Below are positions 23,850 through 35,495 of a DNA stretch of 64,000 bases, in pieces. The stretch is from Tillandsia leiboldiana (Eukaryota > Streptophyta > Magnoliopsida > Poales > Bromeliaceae). The position numbers and the translations under genes were made by a program. Under the pieces are notes generated by a model. That model saw nothing but the letters and a program-made list of their open reading frames with translations. It was not told where the DNA came from and searched no databases. Where the stretch lies: contig CM055077.1 of assembly GCA_029204045.2 (NCBI GenBank), positions 754,765 through 818,764 of the forward strand, given 5' to 3'. How positions within the stretch are numbered: the first letter of the stretch is position 1; every line of letters begins with the position of its first letter.

Positions 23850-26800
23850 AGGCCGAATTTATTTGCCGTTGTTACGCCATACCCCACCTATTTTAGATAC
23901 TTTATTAGATTACCAAGGTTCCGGAGAGGCTAGAAAGTTTCGGGATAATATACGAGTGTACAATTCTATGTTTGCGTTCACCTCAATTGGTGCAAAAATA
24001 GATACGGAGATTAATATGAGGACAGGTCCCTATGTTTTTAGAATCAATGGGCAGAATTACCATCTTATGGGTTCTCTTCTTCCCGTAGATGGGCACGACC
24101 CAAATTTGCTCAACTATACATTTATGATACTGCGAATGAAGTTGAGAACAGAATGAACGCAATTTCTGGCAGTGGTGATCTCCAAAATATCGATAGAATA
24201 TTGTCCGAGAATTGATGCATATCTTGATAGTCAAAATGAGATAGTTAAAGCATTTAGAATGGCAAGAGATCGTTTTAGCGAAACTGATTTCTTACCTATT
24301 AGATTAAGATGATTGGTGCACGTGGAGATAATATGCGGCAATATAATCCTCCTTCGTGTGCAGAAATTGCTGGCTTGATAATTGGGGATCTGGGGTGTGC
24401 AGATCGACAACGAGATATTGTTGTTGAACATAAAGCAGACGGGTTAAAGCGCATTTCTGATTTACATCCCTCTTTCATGGCTATGCAATATCCTATTTTG
24501 TTTCCCTACGGTGAAGATGGTTTCAGACTTGGAATAGAATGCAGAGAAAGTTCACGCAAAAAAACAAATTCACGACAATATATTACAATGCGTGAATTCT
24601 ACGCTTATAGAATTCAAAATCGATTGCGGGAAGGAAAAACACTGACTCGAGGAGGAAAGCTTTTTCAGCAATATATTGTTGATGCTTTCTCATGTGTTGA
24701 AGAAGAAAGGCTCCACTACATTAGAAAGAACCAAACTACTTTACGATCTGAGCTTTACAAAGGTATTAAGGATGCCGTATTTGAAGGAGATGTAGATGGT
24801 AACGCCGTCGGTAAACGTGTTGTGCTACCTTCAAGTTTTACTGCTGGTCCTCGCTATATGATTCAAAATTATCAGGATGCTATTGCTATATGCAGACAAT
24901 GTGGTCCTCCTGATTTATTTATTACATTTACATGTAATGCACAATGGCAAGAAATTCAAGAGGCTGTGCAGTTTATACCTGGCCAAAGATCTGAAGATAG
25001 GCCAGACATTGTTAGTAGGGTATTCAAGTTAAAATTAGAAGCTTTGATGACTGATATTAAAAAAGGTCAATTCTTTGGAATATCTACTGCTGGTACGTGG
25101 CCAAATAACAGCTTTACTGTCTAAAATATACGCAAACTCATTGGGTCTAACTTTTTTCCCCGTTCCTTTTTCTGAATTATGGCAGAGTTGTATACTGTTG
25201 AGTTTCAGAAGAGAGGCCTTCCACATGTTCATATCTTAGTGTGGTTGCACTCAGATCATAAATATTTAACAACTACAGAGATTGATTCCATAATCTCAGC
25301 AGAAATACCTGATATTACTGTTGATCCAATTGGTTATGCCGCTATTGCTAAATTTATGATGCATGGCCCATGCGGGGTTGCAAAACCAAGTGCACCATGT
25401 ATGATAAAGGGTCGATGCTCAAAATTTTTTCCAAAGGAGTACAGGAAAGAAACGATAATAACCGATGACGGATATCCTATCTATAAACGAAGGGAAAATC
25501 AGAGACATATTATGAAAAATCATGTTGAGCTTGATAATAGGTTTGTTGTCCCGCATAATTTGCGATTGGTTATCAAATATCAAGCTCATATTAATGTTGA
25601 ATGGTGTAACAAATCAAGACTTATCAAATATCTGTTCAAGTATATCAATAAAGGTCCGGATCGATCTAAAGTTGTTGTCGAAAATAATGTCCAGCATGAT
25701 AGCACATCTCTTCAACGACAATATAAGCAAGTCGACGAGATCAAACAATACTTGGATTGTCGATATTTATCAGCATATGAAGCAATTTGGCGGATATTTG
25801 AGTTTGACATCCACTTTAGAGAGCCATCAGTTGAACGATTAGCGGTGCATCTACCTATGATGAATAATGTTACATATTATGATAACCAAAATTTATCCGA
25901 TGTCTTAAATCGTCCTAATATTGACAAAACAATGTTCACCGAATGGATGCAAACCAATTTAACTTATGAGGATGCCGACAACTTACATATGCTGATTTTC
26001 CTACTAAATGGGTGTGGCACCCTAAAGAAAAATTTTGGTCAAAGCGAAAACAAAGGAATCGCATTGGTAGAATTGTTTACATCCATCCAAGCGCTGGAGA
26101 ACTTTATTTCTTAAGGATGCTTTTAAATGTAGTAAAAGGTCCAAGAAATTATACAGAGATTAGAACGGTACACGGTATTATTTACGAAACTTTTCGTGCA
26201 GCGTGCGATGCTCTCGGCTTACTTGGTGATGATAAGGAATGGAGAGAAGCAATAGAAGAAGCATCACAGTGGTCTTCTGCAGCTCAACTGCGCCAATTGT
26301 TTGTCACCTTAATTATGTATTGTGAACTCGCTGACCCTGTCAAATTGTGGGATGGATATTGGGAATTATTAGCTGATGATATTTTGCACAGATTGAAAAA
26401 GGTTCTCGGGATTCAAAATCTGCAAATATCTCAGATGGAGTTGCAAAATCATGTTTTATTTGAGCTCGAAGTCCTTTTTAACAAAAACTGTAGCTCACTC
26501 TCGCAGTATAAGCTTCCGGTTCCTAATAGATTACTGAATGATGAAATCGACAACAGATTAATAAGAGAAGAATTGGATTACAATATACATGAATTACAAT
26601 CCGAGCATGCTCAATTATACAGTGATTTGAATGATGAACAGAAAAGTATATATAATACTGTTTTAACATCTATATATCAAAACACTGGAGATGTTATATT
26701 TGTCTATGGCTATGGTGGAACAGGCAAAACTTATCTTTGGAAGACAATAATTTCAAAATTGAGGTCTGAAGGAAAGATTGTATTAGCGGTTGCGTCATCA

Positions 26801-28090
26801 GGAATAGCATCCCTCCTACTGCCTGGAGGTCGGACAGCTCATTCAAGGTTTAAAATCCCTATTAAAGTGGATGATTGTTCACTTTGTGAAATTAAGAAAG
26901 GGACCCAACTTGCAAAATTAATTTCACGTACCAGTTTAATAATTTGGGATGAAGCCCCGATGAATCATAGAAATTGTTTTGAGGCTTTAGACAAGTCATT
27001 GAAAGATATATTGGACTCTAATGAACCCGATGCGGGTGAAAAGCTTTTTGGGGGAAAAACTCTTCTTTTAGGCGGCGATTTCAGACAAATACTTCCGGTT
27101 GTTGTCGGCGGGACGAAGCAAGATATACTTAATGCTTCACTTACTAAATCGTATATATGGAAAAATTGTAAAATTTTTCATCTCACTACAAATATGAGAT
27201 TACTACGAAATTCAGGAGATGAGTCTGCAGATAGATCTTTAGCGGAATTCAGTCAATGGATGCTCGATGTTGGTGATGGCAAAATAGCTGCTATTGGATT
27301 AGAAGGAGATGATGAGCCAACCTGGATTAAAATTCCAGATGATCTACTTATAAAACCTAATAACAATGGAATTGAAACAATTGTTTCAGAAGTATACGAT
27401 GACATCGAAGAAAACTACAATGATTCCAGCTACTTGAGAGATAGAGCTATCATCACACCTGTGAATGAAATGGTTGATGAGATAAATAATTATGTTCTTA
27501 CTCTGTTGCCAACAGAAGAACGATTGTATATGAGCTCAGATTCAATATGTAACACATCACGGAATGCAGAAGAAAGTGACATACTTTACCCGGTTGAATT
27601 TTTGAACTCTTTGAAGTTCAACGGAGTCTCCCATCATGAACTAAAGTTAAAAGTAGGAGCTCCTGTAATGTTGCTGCGCAACATTAGCCAAAATTCTGGT
27701 CTCTGCAATGGTACTCGATTGATAATAACCCAATTAGCTCCCAGAGTTATTGAGGCACAAATCTTTACAGGAAATCATATCGGCGAGAAGGTTTATATTC
27801 CTCGCATAGTTATGAATGTAACCGAATCGAAGTGGCCATTTATATTGAAAAGGAGACAATTCCCGATACGTTTGAGCTATGCAATGACAATTAATAAAAG
27901 TCAGGGGCAGACATTGCAGAAAATTGGCCTTTTCTTGCCGCGGCCTGTATTCTCTCATGGTCAACTTTATGTAGCGATTTCTAGAGTAACCTCTCGACAA
28001 GGGCTACGAATTCTTATAGATAATAATGATCAAGCACCAGAAGGATATACAAAAAACATCGTCTATCATGAAATATTCGATGATCTATAA
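23850..28090 (+). pseudogene. Helitron Rep/Pif1-like helicase, broken by frameshifts
   Basis: The reading frame starts inside the gap. The Rep part contains a Helitron_like_N region, the two-His motif in GLPHVHILVWL near 25220-25250 and the tyrosine region IKYLFKYINKG near 25625-25655. The Pif1-type helicase part (26012-28090) has Walker A GYGGTGKT, Walker B-like IIWDEAPM, GGDFRQILPV and the C-terminal YVAISRV block. A 92-bp GT/AG intron at 25094-25185 restores the frame between FFGISTA and ELYTVEFQKRG. Three breaks each look like loss of one base from a short run: near 24102, 24310 and 25976; the frame is also disturbed near 24200. Catalytic motifs are otherwise intact. Either this is a recently disabled copy or some breaks are sequencing errors near the gap. 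Confidence 0.9.
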
Positions 28091-28275
28091 TAATATATGA
28101 TACTATGATTGTTTTCATGTTATGTTCAGATTTTTTTTACTGTTGTTTCATTATTTCATCAGTGAAATATCAATTTTTTTTGGACAAACAAATTGTTGTT
28201 CTGCTGGCATGTTAATCATCCTTTTATGCATATCTTTGTTTCTATTTTTATATTGAACATATTATTGGAGCAGCA

Positions 28276-30765
28276 ATGGACTACATCCTATTATCGCAAT
28301 TATCCTTACACCACCAAAACTGTAAGATCAAAGTAAGAATTTGCCGTATATGGGAATCAACTGCTCCATTTTTAAAAGGGGATATATTCAGCATGGATTG
28401 CCTTATGGTTGATGAGAAGGTTTGCACTGTCTTATATACTTATGTACAGTTATGTTTTTTACCTTCTATCAATTTTGTATGCTGATTTACATATATTATT
28501 GTCTTAAATAGGGATATTCTATGCAAGGAACAATACGAAAACAGGATGTCGGAGAATTTAAAACTCAACTCATAGAAGGCGTTGTGTATCTTATAGAAAA
28601 AATTGTTGTTATTCCAAGTAAGAAAAAGTTTGCTGCTGTTGACAGGAAGTTTATGATTCAAATTGGAAAATGGACAACGGTAACTCAACTTGAGGATGGC
28701 ATAGATTCAATGCCACTGTATAACTTCAATTTCTGCACATTTTCTGAAGTTGAAAATAGGAGATATAATGATAGTATTCTGACTGGTAATATTTCTTACA
28801 AATACATTGAACTATTCATTTTGTATTAAGAGAAACCAGCTTTGATGACTTACGTACTTCTCTTAATATTCTTTTCTCTTCTTCTACTTTGTAGATGTCT
28901 TTGGTAAGATATGTTCTGTCACAGACCTCACTCACAAATATGTCGGTCAAATCCTCACTCCAATCCGAAATTTGGAAATACAAGATTTAGAGTACAAATT
29001 TACACTTCCCAATTTTTTTTCCCTATGTTTTCCTCTTACTTGCAGCATTCACTATATTAAATATGCACGTTACTTTTACTACAGAAATAATATTTTGCCA
29101 GTGACATTATGGGATAAATTCGCTATAGATTTCGATGAAAGTAAAATTTTTGAGGAGGATGTTGGTGGCCCAGTAGTTGTAGTTCTGGCTGGAATGACGG
29201 TTCGTTCCTTTAGAGGTATATTTGTCAATTACAATTTCCCTTTTTTTACTTACCTGTAAAACTACTATATAAAATGACATTATTTTGTGTTTTGTGTTAT
29301 ACTTCTTTTAGACCGGATATATTTATCAACATGTTCGGCTTCGAAAATTTACCTTAACTTAGAAATTCCGGAAGTTGTCGAATTTCTGAATAGGTTTGTC
29401 TACATAAACATGCAAATTTGCTTACAATTTAATTCCTTTGATTCATGTTGTTATTTACATGTGAATTTTGATGTACAGAGTAAGACCAACAGCTAACCCA
29501 ATAAAGCAAATCACCTGTACACAAGAAGATATTATCAGTCCTGACGAAGAGATGCGAATGAATAGAAAAACTATTTCTGAAATCTTAGCTATGGACTCAC
29601 CTAATATTCAAGTAAGTGATGTATTTTTATGACAATTTACTTTTCCTTCTTTTTTTTCTATTAAAATTCTTTTCCTCTATTTTTTTTCCCCTTCTATAGA
29701 ATGTGATGTTTACCTACAAAGCAACAAATCATTTTTTGTTTATTTTCTTTTTCTCGATAGAGTATGAAGTTTACCTGTGAAGTGACACTGTTGGACATAG
29801 ATACGTCGTATGGTTGGTGGTATAAGGCTTGCCATTATTGTAAATCAGCGGTGAAGTCATACGACGATATTTTTTATTGCCCTCATTGTGGAAACAACGA
29901 CAAGCCTCCTATGCCTTGGTAAATACTCTAACATAAAGGTTTATCATCTAAATACATTAATTTAACTTATTTTTTCCTAACAATTGTGGTTATTATAAGG
30001 TACAAGCTAAATGCCACCGTCGCAGATGATACTGATGTTGGAACTTTTACGATATTTGGAAGAGTAGCACAAGATTTAATTCGCATCCCAGCACAAAATC
30101 TTGCTGCAACAGTTGGTTCAGACAGATTCGTCTTGCCTCCAGCCATTAAAAATATTATCGGTCAAAAACACATTTTCCAAATTTCTCCAGACTCACAAAG
30201 ATTTAGTGCAACAAACCCCTGTTTCAAAGTTAATAAACTTTATACTTCAAATTATGATGTAAAAGGCAAAGGTCAACTTGGAAAGGACCTACATATTAAA
30301 TGTGAAGAACAACTTCACTCAAGCAAAAGTCAACTTGGAAAGAATCTACTTATTAAGTGTGAAGAACAACTTCTGTCATCTCCAAAAGGAAAACAAATTC
30401 AAGAAGAATTATTTCAAGAAGCATCTCCAACTCCAAAAAAATCTTCAAGGTATCCTTATTTTATATTTATTTTATTTATTTGATATAATATACTTTTGCC
30501 ATTTTAATATTTAAATTTTTAAAAAATGACAGTCCTGTAGTTCATCTGGAAAATTTAGATGAAGTTCCATTGGCAAAAAGGCAGTGTATTAGGTAATAAC
30601 AAATAATTTTTTTATTTATATTCAAAATTATCTTCCTTTTTATTTTCTTCTTTTTAGTAATTTTCTTCTTTCATCTATAGATTTCTTCATGATGCTCAAT
30701 CAAGTGATGATGCTCAAGCAAGTGATAATGCTGAACCAAGTGAAGAAGCAAGTGAAGACAAATAA
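28276..30765 (+). CDS. RPA1-like single-stranded-DNA-binding protein carried by the Helitron
   Basis: Ten exons join in phase without a stop: 28276-28419, 28512-28785, 28895-28991, 29085-29215, 29312-29393, 29479-29611, 29761-29918, 30000-30449, 30533-30592 and 30681-30765. They total 1614 nt, or 537 residues. OB-fold blocks are visible: VRICRIWE in exon 1, and the join of exons 3 and 4 giving IQDLENNILPVTLWDKFA, a typical RPA70 strand set. Exon 7 encodes a four-cysteine zinc site (CHYC and CPHC), as in the C-terminal RPA70 domain. Plant Helitrons often carry such a gene, thought to protect single-stranded intermediates during rolling-circle replication. Exon 8 contains a 57-bp tandem repeat (19 residues). 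Unlike the helicase it seems intact. Confidence 0.87.
30271..30384 (+). repeat. 57-bp in-frame tandem repeat in the RPA-like gene
   Basis: Two copies of a 57-bp unit encode successive 19-residue repeats built on QLGKxLxIKCEEQLxSS. The period is a multiple of three, so the frame is kept. The segment is hydrophilic and lies after the last OB-fold, towards the C-terminus. Confidence 0.85.
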
Positions 30766-30994
30766 TGCAGAATCATATTCCAACATAACTTATTTAGATT
30801 TACATTATGCAAATAAATAATTATAAGAAATTTGTACTTTCAATCAAGAACTATATTTCAACCGTTTAACTTTGCTTTGTTACGTAGTGGTTTATTGTAA
30901 TTTAGTACACTTTTTAATAATTTACAGATTTTTATAATAATTTTTGTTATACTTTGGATATTCTATTTATTTTTCCTATATTTTACTAACTCAG

Positions 30995-31022
30995 CCGCGG
31001 CGTAGCGCGGGGTAGTAACTAG
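30995..31022 (+). other. Helitron 3' terminal hairpin and CTAG end
   Basis: A 5-bp GC-rich stem (CCGCG/CGCGG) with a 6-base loop is followed by GGTAGTAA and CTAG, then a host T. This matches the plant Helitron 3' terminus (hairpin then CTRR). Confidence 0.9.
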
Positions 31023-32097
31023 TATATAGAAAAGGAGAGAATAATCATTGAAACGAAAATATTGCATGCACCCAGTGCTCGCCCGCGGAGTAGGTTACTC
31101 TCGAATTTCACTTATACTAGTCATTTAAAAGTATCATTTTTAAAATTATTATATTAAAACTCAAAAAATTTAAATAATTTAAATTATATTTAATAATACG
31201 ATTTGGATAGCTCATTACTCATTCATTTTAAATTTTTAAATTTATAAAATATTCACCACAATTATATTTGTAGTGCACGGTGTGCGCGTGAGGGTGTCAA
31301 CAGTTGAGCTGTGTGGTGACACGGCACACAAGCCCACGAATGGGTGGTCAATCCTGCGGATTAAACGACGTGCTTACACGTGGCAGAGGGTGGATTTAAC
31401 TTTTTCGGCTCACGAAAATAACGCTGCGGTTTCCGCGAGAGGAACGTGGTCCGAGTTCACCACGTCAGCTTGTGGGACAAGAAAAAAAAAACAAAAGGGA
31501 AATGGTCCTGCTGAGGAAGAAGAAGAAATTATCTTTTATCCGTTCAAATATTAATAATTGATTTAGGCAAGAATCTCTATCTAGTGGGATCTTGATAAAT
31601 GCAGAGAATTTCTATCTTGTGTATGTTATGCGTCACTTTCAAATTTTTCATTGCTGCTCATGTTTAATTTAGGAGCAATACTATATATACATCTCCAAAA
31701 AAGGTCACTTTACAAATTATGAAGTGATCTCTCACTACACTGTACCCATTAAATAGATAGGATATGTGATGTACACCCCACAAAAAATATACACTTAGTA
31801 TTTTTTTTAATTTAGAGAACCATTATATTAAAAATATTTTGAAATTTCTCGAGCTGGGATTAAGGATCATTTGCTGTTAAGAATTGTCTAATTCTTTTAA
31901 GTTAGAACTTAGGGTGAAAACAATAAAAATTTTAAAAATATGTTCCAGTATTTTTCAATAAAAATATAAAAATTATAAATTAATGGAACTAGGGCGCAAT
32001 TTAACCGCGCTCTTACTGCAATACTAAATGAAATCCGAAAAACTCTGAAAATAGTAATTCTAAACTACTGCAGCAGCACACTTTTTATTTTCAATAT
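31023..32097. other. Intergenic, AT-rich with one G-box-like patch
   Basis: No gene is recognised. A GC-richer island at 31273-31490 contains ACGTGG at about 31377 and 31443 and CACGTCA near 31461, which resemble plant bZIP/bHLH sites. Nothing downstream on either strand looks like the gene such a promoter would serve, since a solo LTR follows. Confidence 0.5.
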
Positions 32098-33176
32098 ATA
32101 TATGTCATGTTTCGGAGTCGAAATTGCGATCCGGATTCGCCAACAGATTTGCCATGCATATAAATTTTTTTGCATAGGCGAAGCGTTTAATCTGCAAAAA
32201 ATATATATATTATATCTATACAAATATCAGAGGTGAAAAGCAAACTACTAAAAAAATTCATATCATTGTACAATTGTCATCTCATATACAAATCTGTTTC
32301 AAATATAGTCATCTCTCAATAGAGTAAAGTAAAATAGTATATAGACTGTACAATAATGTAAGCTCCAAAAACTGAAGAAGGGTCTACTCTCCTCAAGCAT
32401 AGATAGGGATTTAGCTCGCGACTCTCTATTCTCGATCAAAAGGAATTGCCGGTGAAGGAACTGGAATAGGGACCTCTATAAAAATATCACTAACAGAGAG
32501 TGTGAGAATTATATCAAACAGTAGTTCTCAGTGGGTACCGTCTCCAAGACCAATAGTCTGCCCACTAAATTTACTAGAGACATAAGACAACAGAACTATT
32601 ATAAGTGGAAAAGAAATAACCTAGAATAAAATCTACAGCTATCATGCCTCTATCTACTATACTCAATGAATAAAGAGATACAAGAAATGCAACCGCTCGC
32701 TCACGAGGTGTTAATAAAACCTAATCACAATAACTGCCTCATAGGGTCCAGTCAAACATGGGCCCACCTACTACCACTATCCCCGCCGGGCAGGATTTAC
32801 GTAGGGCGTCCCACAAGGACTGCATCGACATCGCACAGACACAAAGTAACAGGCTCAGCTTCGGAGTGGCACTCGAGGGGAGTGACCCTACCGAGGAACA
32901 ACCGCGTGTCTCTATCTAGCTCAATATGGCTCATACAGGCTATAGTCCAAAACCACGATCAACCAGATTGAAAAACTCACAAACTCAACAACTAACAATA
33001 CTGACTGAAAAACACTCAACGGCCGGGGACCACCGGCTACTCAAATGGCTCCAGATACTAGAACAAGATCTAGCCTCAACTACCAAACTCTACTTGGCTC
33101 TCAGACACGAGCGCTACATGCATCCTACACTATCTCAACCACTCGGTCCTTTACTAGGGCGAGGACAAACTCTAAG

Positions 33177-33252
33177 TGTGACACCTCGGAATTTGGATTA
33201 GTCCTATTATATCATTTATATATAGGACTAATCCAAATTCCGGGGTGTCACA
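33177..33252. repeat. Palindromic 76-bp LTR of the Cassandra-type element
   Basis: Arms 33177-33206 and 33223-33252 are 30-bp inverted repeats with one mismatch around a 16-base AT-rich spacer. The right 48 bp equal the start of the normal LTR; the left arm repeats its first ~28 bp in inverted orientation. The 5S-like core is missing. Confidence 0.95.
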
Positions 33253-33460
33253 TTCTTCCCCCCTTTAAGCCCTGACGTCCACGTCAGGCTCAAGCACACT
33301 CACAAGCACCAGGCGATGTGAGACTCGTCTCGCTAGCCTTAGCCGACCTTGTGAGGAGCTGCACTCCACTCACAACGGTCATTAGCCGGGGAGCCTCGCT
33401 CTACCCACTATATAACCCTGGCTCAACCGAGACTCATCTCACATTTCCGGCTGGTGAATG

Positions 33461-33472
33461 GCTCTGATACCA
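33461..33472 (-). other. Primer-binding site of the Cassandra-type element
   Basis: TGGTATCAGAGC on the minus strand, complementary to the 3' end of initiator tRNA-Met, starts two bases after the LTR end at 33475. Confidence 0.9.
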
Positions 33473-33499
33473 ACTGTGACGCCCCACTTCCCAGGGGGT

Positions 33500-33580
33500 C
33501 ACCCATCCTAGAACTACTCTAGCTCTAGCACGCTTAACTCTCACAACCTCTTGGATCTTGCTACCATCCAAAATGCTATA
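33500..33580 (-). other. 5S rRNA-like module with internal promoter boxes
   Basis: On the minus strand this part of the LTR follows plant 5S rRNA through its central and 3' half, including the box A, intermediate and box C regions used by TFIIIA/Pol III (AAGCGTGCT, CTAGGATGGGTGACC). The 5' third of 5S is diverged. It is not a genuine 5S gene; whether it still drives Pol III transcription is unknown. Confidence 0.75.
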
Positions 33581-34917
33581 GCCGGGTTAAGAGATTTAGT
33601 CATATTATATCATTTATATATAGGACTAATCCAAATTCCGGGGTGTCACACTAAGTCAGGAGAAAAATATGCAAGTAGTGTAGAAGGTCCAAATATAGCT
33701 AAAATATCCAAGTTAAGAGTTTTCTAGCGCTTTAGTCAGATATCATGCAGTATATGACAGAGGTGCTAGTCAGAGTTCCATAACTCTAATACTATCATAA
33801 ACATCAATAGCAAGCACTATTACTAGTATGCTGATAACTACAGCAATAGACGTAATATGAAGTCAGATGATTTCGGAAGAAATCCAACCCACCTGGAACG
33901 TGTCGATCCGGAATCCGATCGAGCTAAAACTCGGCGTGCACGTTCCTCAGGCTCCTAAGGTTCCAACAAACCAAAAATCTCCTAAAAACTCCTGTCGGAT
34001 TGAGCATAAAGGCAAAAACACCAACTCAGACACAAAAAATCCAGCAAACAGGAGAATATGCAAAAGGTGCCCAACTTTGAACCCATACCTCAACAAAAAA
34101 GATCCCAAACTTGGTTTCTAAGTTCTACTCCAACTTAGGAAAACTCAAGATGCCAAGAAAAGGTCTCTTCAAGTGCTAAGAGCTAAGTGAAGACTTGATC
34201 TTCAAGGTGCTGTCCAAACTCTGCTTCAAAATCAGTAAGAAAGTTCAACTTAATGTAGAAGCTATACCAAACATGATCACAAACTGAAATAAAAAAAGAA
34301 GCTGCTCACCATGATCTTAAGGGTGTATCCAAGCCCTTACATCATCATAAAAACCCTAAAGTGACCATGAAATAGCTCTCCAAAACTGCAACAATACAAA
34401 GGATTCACAGAAAAACTACATGCTGAAATTCTGTTCATAGAGCCACAAAGAGAGTAGATAACTTGTACTAATTACCTTCAAAAATTTTAAAACAAGGTGT
34501 TCACTTGTTCATTTTGAAATCTAGAACAGACCCAAGCCTTTCAATATTAAAATCTATAAGCAAAAGATAAGGAAATCACATAACCCTTCATTGCTGTCCA
34601 AAAATCCAAACTGTGCATAAGGGTTCCAAAGAAGGTATAAAATACCTCTTCAAAAGTTGGAAAGAATGGTTGCTACCGATATGAAGTTTCAAGATCTACC
34701 AAAGGAGAAGCTCCTCTACAAATTTCAGATCAAAACTTCACTCCTAGAGCTCATGGGAAGCCGAAGAAGAAACGTCGACGGTGCTAGCAGCAACTGCAGG
34801 GAATCTCCAAGCTTGCTAATGGTGGAAAGATGATGAAGAAGAAGCTCTCAAATCCCCTCAAATTCAGCCAACAATGGTAGAGGAGTGTAAAGGGTTCATC
34901 CGAGGACACAAAGAACC

Positions 34918-34925
34918 TATTTATA
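34918..34925 (-). promoter_or_regulatory. TATA box of the solo LTR
   Basis: TATAAATA on the minus strand, in the same sequence context (near TATAAATAG) as the TATA boxes of the long Gypsy LTRs at 49208 and 61974. Confidence 0.55.
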
Positions 34926-35495
34926 GTCCAAGAGGTTAAGTGTGTTGCTCTCAAGGATCAAAAGAAAACCAACCAAACCTCAGCCCAAATCCTGAGTTTC
35001 GGGCGCCCGAATTCACCCCGCATCAGCGTCCGGAAACCACTCGCCATGTGGCACAATTCGGGGAGCGCCCGAAACCCCATCGCGCCGCTCCCCGCGCGCC
35101 ACGCGTCCCACGCGGAGCCGGTACGCGCTGAGCAATCCGCGGGGCGCCACCTGGCCAGCGGTATGGGCGCGCGCGCTGATCGCGCCGCGTCCGCAAGGCC
35201 GGACCAACTCGTGCTCGCCACGTGTCCCGCGTCGCTTGAATCCTTGTGTGACGCATGTCCTCGTTGACCCGCGGTCTACGGCTTGGGTTCCGATCATTCG
35301 GACGCCCGAATCACAGGATTGGTTACCCGAATCCACTGAAAACACAAAAAAACTATATTTTGATCAGAATTTCGCGTTGAGTCCATTTTTCGTGTCTGTT
35401 TTGCACGCAAATATACTCGATACTCGAAAAAGGTGCCAACATGCCGCTGACCACGAGGCCAAACCATCAACGGGGATTCGGATCTCCACAATATA

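Larger units (their letters stand above)
23850..31022 (+). mobile_element. Helitron, 3' end defined, 5' end lost in the assembly gap
   Basis: The element carries a Rep/Pif1 helicase gene and an RPA-like gene in the same direction, the classic content of plant Helitrons. The 3' end shows the diagnostic short hairpin (CCGCG at 30995-30999 pairing with CGCGG at 31006-31010) followed 8 bases later by CTAG at 31019-31022 and a host T at 31023. Helitrons insert between A and T and make no target duplication. The 5' TC end is not identifiable; it lies in or left of the gap. Confidence 0.9.
33177..33650 (-). mobile_element. Cassandra-type TRIM: miniature LTR retrotransposon with a 5S rRNA-like LTR and one palindromic LTR
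   Basis: Read on the minus strand: a 176-bp LTR at 33475-33650 (TGTGACACCCC to GTCACA), a primer-binding site complementary to initiator tRNA-Met (TGGTATCAGAGC, 33461-33472), 222 bp of non-coding interior, a polypurine tract (AAAGGGGGGAAGAA) and then a second LTR at 33177-33252. The first LTR contains a 5S rRNA-like module: AGTTAAGCGTGCT, then GAGTAGT and CTAGGATGGGTGACC, and CCTGGGAAGT, in 5S order. That is the hallmark of Cassandra elements. The second LTR is only 76 bp and is a hairpin. CTAAG at 33172-33176 and 33651-33655 is a perfect 5-bp target duplication, so the whole unit was inserted as one. It sits inside the solo LTR. Confidence 0.85.
32103..35490 (-). mobile_element. Solo LTR of a Gypsy-type element, with a nested Cassandra-type insertion
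   Basis: The block begins TGTCATGTTTCGG and ends GGATCTCCACA on the plus strand, so on the minus strand it is a TG...CA LTR. ATATA occurs directly outside both ends (32098-32102 and 35491-35495). The left end shows weak similarity to the start of the long LTR at 46834 (TGTCA, then CCGGGT/ATCCGGAT, then CGAAGCG). A TATA box on the minus strand lies at 34918-34925. Minus the 479-bp nested insertion it is about 2.9 kb. No coding domain is present. The AT-rich duplication is low-complexity, so the exact ends are less certain than for the full element. Confidence 0.72.

Noticed and set aside
23724..23933. ORF spanning the N gap
   Set aside because: The middle is undetermined sequence of unknown length, so the frame across it is meaningless.
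33461..33472. tRNA-like sequence here and at 55444-55455
   Set aside because: These are 12-base primer-binding sites complementary to tRNA-Met, not tRNA genes.
33500..33580. Possible genuine 5S rRNA gene
   Set aside because: Only the central and 3' parts match 5S and the segment is bounded by LTR ends; it is the 5S-like module of a Cassandra-type element.
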